A stretch of DNA of 52,654 nt, from assembly GCA_026386805.1 (NCBI GenBank), contig JAPLMX010000054.1:1-52654 (forward strand), in the 5' to 3' direction. This DNA is from Phycisphaerae bacterium (GTDB lineage: Bacteria; Planctomycetota; Phycisphaerae; Sedimentisphaerales; Anaerobacaceae). Each line of letters starts with the position of its first letter. The stretch's first letter is position 1. This document shows positions 49,769-52,654 of the stretch, one piece after another. A model generated the notes under the pieces. That model was not told the origin of the DNA, did no database searches, and saw only the letters and a list, made by a program, of their open reading frames with translations. The translations under genes were made by a program, and so were the position numbers.

Positions 49769-51538
49769 CTACGGAACCGCATTTTCTTGGCGCGGGCGTT
49801 CTGTTTCCTTTTCCGCTCGGGCTCCCTCTCCAATGACAGAATGATCGGTGGGCTTCGGTTTGATCGGTTTCACAATACCGTGTTTTATAAGCCACAGGAC
49901 GTGCCGGGCGGTCAAGTCCTGCGGTTGCTGTGTCTCCCTGCTGGTATCCTCCACGAGGGCTCCAAACGAGATGGGCCAATCACGGAGTCGAGATAGGAGT
50001 CCCTGAAAGACGGCCGGATGAAAGACGGGCCGCATCTCAGGAGGTAAGTGGACCTCCGTAGTGGCATGAGTAAAATCCATCGGGCTACCTTCAGATAGTA
50101 GGCACAGTTGCGTTTCCGAGGTAATGAGGGCAGAGGGGTAATGGGCGAACTGCCGAAAATACGCTGGGGCAAAGATGTTTTCTCGGTCCTCACGAGCCCA
50201 TTCCTGCACATCGATGCGATCAAATCTGTCACGGCACTCATCCCATAGTTCCACATACTGTTTGATTACGTGCGGCCATGCATATAGCGCCTCTGCCCGC
50301 TTTCGCCCTGCTTCGCCTAGGCGCCGGCGCAAGGCCGGATCCATCACAAGAAGGAAAAGGTAGCCGTACAACTCATCCAGATCCACCGCCACAGACTGAG
50401 CGAGCAAGAGGTGATCCACGGTCCAGGATCGGAGTGCGGCCAGGCTTGATATTCGGGCATCGCACTCCGCCCAATACGTCCGCACACGGAACCCAGTCTC
50501 CCCCTGGACTACAGTGTCTTTGTACCCATCCCAATCCGATACGATGACTGGCAATCCACAGGCCATGGCCTGGGTCACCGTCAGTCCAAACGTCTCCTGA
50601 ATATTATCCACCAGCGACACGAAAATGTCCGCTGCTCGGTAGTACTGTCTGATTCTCGATGGAGTACCATCGGTGTCTATCCTCACCACGGGCGAGAGCC
50701 CACGCTGGTCCACAAACTGCTGAATCAGCTTGGACTCTCCCTCCTTCGTCCTCATGTCGTCTCCGACCAAGACTACTTGAAAGGAATCCGCCCCGAGAAT
50801 GGGGAGGAGCCGACCAACCGCCATCAGGAAAGGACGCAGGTCCATTTTGTCGTGGGTAGAGAACCGTCCCGGGCACAGGATGATGCATGATTGCTCCGAC
50901 AGTCCCAGAAGCTTCCTGGCTTCCATTTTGCTCTCTTCGGGTTTCCAGTAGTCTACATCCACGCCCAAGGGGATAATCTCGATGCGGCCCCGAAAAGGGG
51001 GAACCCGAATGCCCCACCGGGATGAGAACCTCTCCGCCAGCAGATCCAAGGATCTTTCGAGGACTTCCCGAGCGGCGCGGCTCGTACAGATAACCGCATC
51101 GCAGGGCAGAACGTGATTGCAGAGCATCTCCGTCCACAGCGGCATGAGATGAGCATAGGATATCGTGTGCGTCATAACTGTTCCGGGCGCCAACGGATGG
51201 CCCAGAACATGGCGTATGCCAAGCAATTCGGCGAGACTTACGTCGGACTTATGAAGCACGTGGTAATTTGTCTTCCTGAGCCGATCCAACGGCAGTGCCC
51301 CATCATAGATGAGGATCTTCCGCGGATCCCATCCTTGGGACTGGATGTACTTAGCGATGTCTTCGTCGCTCGTGTCTCCACGTCCGTAAAGAAAATGGCA
51401 GCAATCGAAGTCGCCATATTGGATGATGTTCTTCTGCAACTCCATAGATGCCACCTTAGCCCCAAGATGCATTCCCTGGAAGTCGCCGTCGCCATTCGTC
51501 GTGTGAAACGCGCTCAATGCTCCAAACGTCTTGCTCAT
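49769..51538 (-). CDS. GT4-type glycosyltransferase with extra C-terminal domain
   Basis: 589 aa from ATG 51538 (GTG 51547 also in frame). GT-B fold: EIIPLGVDVDYW, ILCPGRFSTHDKMDLRPFL with the Arg/Lys that hold the sugar-nucleotide phosphate, and TFGLTVTQAMACGLPVIVSD. In the usual E-x7-E motif the second Glu appears as Gln (ETFGLTVTQ), which may alter the donor or lower activity. After about residue 440 an additional region includes FHPAVFQGLLSRLRDWPISF and HVLWLIKHGIVKPIKPK, a winged-helix-like segment of the kind that binds partner proteins. No signal peptide. It opens the minus-strand cluster and probably glycosylates the peptide or another product. Confidence 0.85.
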   Translation of the reverse strand: MSKTFGALSAFHTTNGDGDFQGMHLGAKVASMELQKNIIQYGDFDCCHFLYGRGDTSDEDIAKYIQSQGWDPRKILIYDGALPLDRLRKTNYHVLHKSDVSLAELLGIRHVLGHPLAPGTVMTHTISYAHLMPLWTEMLCNHVLPCDAVICTSRAAREVLERSLDLLAERFSSRWGIRVPPFRGRIEIIPLGVDVDYWKPEESKMEARKLLGLSEQSCIILCPGRFSTHDKMDLRPFLMAVGRLLPILGADSFQVVLVGDDMRTKEGESKLIQQFVDQRGLSPVVRIDTDGTPSRIRQYYRAADIFVSLVDNIQETFGLTVTQAMACGLPVIVSDWDGYKDTVVQGETGFRVRTYWAECDARISSLAALRSWTVDHLLLAQSVAVDLDELYGYLFLLVMDPALRRRLGEAGRKRAEALYAWPHVIKQYVELWDECRDRFDRIDVQEWAREDRENIFAPAYFRQFAHYPSALITSETQLCLLSEGSPMDFTHATTEVHLPPEMRPVFHPAVFQGLLSRLRDWPISFGALVEDTSRETQQPQDLTARHVLWLIKHGIVKPIKPKPTDHSVIGEGARAEKETERPRQENAVP

Positions 51539-51994
51539 TGCACTCACTCGCTACAACAATGTAACCTCACTATGTCTACTGTCACAACTGTCCGCGTTTG
51601 CCAGACCCTATCCCTTCACATATCGATAGCCTGCGAATGCTCAGGGGACGTACTGAGTGCAGAAATCCCCCGCAGTCTCCTCACAACTCGTTCCAGAGAG
51701 AGATTGACAAACCGCCGCCAGAGTGTTAAGCAGTGGTTCATCGGCCAGAGGCGCAACAAAGCACCTCTGGCGCGAGCCGGTGGGCCAGCAAAGGCTTTCG
51801 ACGGTTGATGCTGACTCACCGCGTTTTTTTTTATGCACACCGCGCTGTCAATTCTTCTCGCACGCGCAGTCCATCAGAATGTCATCGTTCGTGTGTGAAA
51901 AGTCGGTTCTCCTCCTCAATCCTCTGGATAGCCATCTGATCCTCTCTTTCCTCAGTGTTCTCGCCCGCTGCTCTGAGTCGACAATCAATGCCAC
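51539..51994. other. Gap upstream of the glycosyltransferase
   Basis: Holds the presumed promoter of the minus-strand cluster. On the minus strand TTGTGA-N17-TTACAT at about 51556-51584 is a weak match to sigma-70 boxes. A T9-10 run lies near 51825 on the plus strand without a preceding stem. ORFs crossing the gap on the plus strand look spurious. Confidence 0.35.
51743..51770. repeat. Inverted repeat upstream of the glycosyltransferase
   Basis: GCCAGAGG (51743-51750) and CCTCTGGC (51763-51770) form a perfect 8-bp stem, extended by two of the next three pairs, with a 12-nt loop. No T-run on either side. Could be a regulatory hairpin or a repeat copy. Confidence 0.45.
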
Positions 51995-52120
51995 TCACCG
52001 CAGGACCCGCACCAAGAGAACGATCTCCTCAACCTCAATGATGCTCCGCTTTCCGTTTATCGCGATGGCCCCATCTCGCGTAATCAATCCCGCACTACCA
52101 AAGATGGTCTTACGGGACAT
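51995..52120 (-). CDS. Possible small protein, 41 aa
   Basis: From ATG 52120: MSRKTIFGSAGLITRDGAIA, then INGKRSIIEVEEIVLLVRVL and a stop. The composition is protein-like (alternating polar and aliphatic residues), and a promoter-like pair lies just upstream at 52141-52170. The ribosome site is weak. The frame stays open upstream, through a DECW stretch, to a TGA near 52152 without another ATG. No family recognised. It lies upstream of the peptide cluster on the same strand; it may belong to it or be a relic. Confidence 0.3.
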   Translation of the reverse strand: MSRKTIFGSAGLITRDGAIAINGKRSIIEVEEIVLLVRVLR

Positions 52121-52140
52121 CCAACACTCATCAATTGGAC

Positions 52141-52170
52141 AAGGTAGACATCATGACGCGACCGTGTCAA
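52141..52170 (-). promoter_or_regulatory. Putative sigma-70 promoter, minus strand
   Basis: On the minus strand TTGACA (52165-52170), 18-nt spacer, TACCTT (52141-52146). It points toward the small ORF at 52120 and the peptide cluster beyond. Confidence 0.45.
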
Positions 52171-52239
52171 GCGAAATACTTGGATTGTTCCAGATTTCTT
52201 CGTCCTGAGTCGAATCGTGATGAGGTCGCCAAGCAGTTG

Positions 52240-52494
52240 TCAGTCCGTTCTCGTTTGAGCCTTTAGCAGCTCTTCGATGTCGCTGATCCGGCTCACGGAG
52301 AGCAAAGACTGGGCGAGGGCCTCGGCCTCGGACACGGAGACGGCCGTGATGGCCTGTTGGGTGCGCAGCAGGCAGATCGGGTCCACGCTGAAGGCCCTGA
52401 CGCCGATGCCGAGCAGGAAGGGGATGTACTGTGTCTCGTGGGCCATGTCGCCGCAGATGGAAAGCTCACGGCCGTGGGCGAGGGCCCGGAAGTT
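52240..52494 (-). pseudogene. C-terminal fragment of a PTS enzyme I-like PEP-utilising protein
   Basis: About 84 codons. GRELSICGDMAHETQYIPFLLGIGVRAFSVDP is the end of the PEP-utilising TIM barrel (PtsI/PtsP), whose CGD/CGE Cys takes part in catalysis; the tail VSEAEALAQSLLSV also fits. All of the His-phosphorylation and N-terminal domains are missing because an IS-type sequence abuts it at about 52495. The remaining piece cannot work alone. Confidence 0.8.
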
Positions 52495-52654
52495 GTCAAG
52501 CACTTTGAGACAGTTCCTTTTGGGAATTAGTGAGCAACGGAGAGGGCTGCTCCGTTGGGTTAACGCACTTGTCCTTGGGTGGATTGATCCAGACGGCGGA
52601 AGGCGGAGCAGGGGCCTCGGGACGCTTACGAACGAATCGTTCGGGGTGGAGTTC
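52495..52654 (-). mobile_element. Insertion sequence end with IS3-type transposase C-terminus, partial
   Basis: The minus-strand frame 52654-52496 encodes 52 residues starting ELHPERFVRKRPEAPAPP and SAVWINPP, the C-terminal end of rve-type (IS3-like) transposases, ending at TGA 52496-52498. The plus-strand terminus beginning TGTCAAGCACTTTGAGACAG (52495 on) looks like the element's terminal repeat with a TG end. The rest of the element lies beyond the window. It has cut the enzyme I-like gene. Confidence 0.75.

Noticed and set aside
41260-51538. Mycofactocin or PQQ type cofactor cluster
   Set aside because: Radical SAM, peptide and glycosyltransferase occur in mycofactocin loci too, but there is no MftB, MftD or MftE-like gene, the peptide lacks the terminal Val-Tyr, and an exporter is present.
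51723-52208. 161-aa plus-strand frame upstream of the glycosyltransferase
   Set aside because: Low-complexity Ser/Arg composition, no ribosome site, and it runs across the hairpin and T-run; regarded as chance.

Overview
The window is about 60 percent G+C with dispersed palindromic repeats between genes. It most resembles a member of the Planctomycetota, probably the Phycisphaerae/Sedimentisphaerales side. The evidence is a secreted type II pseudopilin-like protein with the FTLVELLVV N-terminus, a DUF2617 protein, a fused MFS/spermidine-synthase-like protein, GH95, GH97 and GH5 glycan hydrolases, and a Tat-type aldo/keto reductase. No rRNA, tRNA or CRISPR array was recognised. The taxonomic call is an inference.

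Left part (1-11.6 kb): a glycan-use segment (partial aldo/keto reductase, GH95, GH97), then a TetR-controlled tripartite efflux operon (outer-membrane factor, membrane-fusion protein, MacB-type ATPase and permease). The 3' end of the GH97 gene recurs, frameshifted, directly after the efflux operon, so the operon lies between two GH97 ends. 12-25 kb holds mostly single genes: a sulfatase remnant, the MFS/spermidine synthase fusion, a retropepsin-like protein, a MagIII-like DNA glycosylase, a CPBP protease, DUF2617, a membrane/helical protein, a cupin, a Ni/Co-transporter-like protein and a single-chain type ISP-like restriction-modification enzyme. At 25.3-30.1 kb NikR is transcribed divergently from a five-gene operon: a secreted OB-fold-like protein, a pseudopilin-like protein, and a Znu/Mnt-type ABC importer (lipoprotein, ATPase, permease). 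The promoter shows. This looks like a nickel-responsive metal uptake unit.

30.5-38.5 kb is accessory. It has an Rrf2-like regulator, an island of lower G+C with small proteins and an SDH-family Clp-fold protease, an internally deleted IS66 element next to the stump of an MsbA-type exporter, a toxin-antitoxin pair, a GH5 enzyme, a HEPN/MNT pair and a TIR-like candidate defence protein. TruD, an MtfA-like peptidase and a 54-residue bL34-like basic protein follow.

41.2-51.6 kb is the most interesting part: seven genes, all on the minus strand. In transcription order they are a GT4-type glycosyltransferase, an ECF sigma factor, a 54-residue peptide with three cysteines, a radical SAM/SPASM peptide maturase with a PqqD/SCIFF-maturase-like N-terminus, a full-size ABC exporter, an orphan MacB/FtsX permease (ADOP type) and a second radical SAM protein. 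The small peptide has a good ribosome binding site and is followed by a GC-rich hairpin before the maturase. I read this as an uncharacterised RiPP cluster that probably makes a thioether-crosslinked, possibly glycosylated, exported peptide. At the right edge the C-terminal end of a PTS enzyme I-like gene is cut off by an IS3-type transposase that runs out of the window.

A second theme is palindromic repeats. Besides intergenic copies, at least three sit in frame inside coding sequences (GH97 and the MFS/spermidine synthase fusion), like the Rickettsia palindromic elements.
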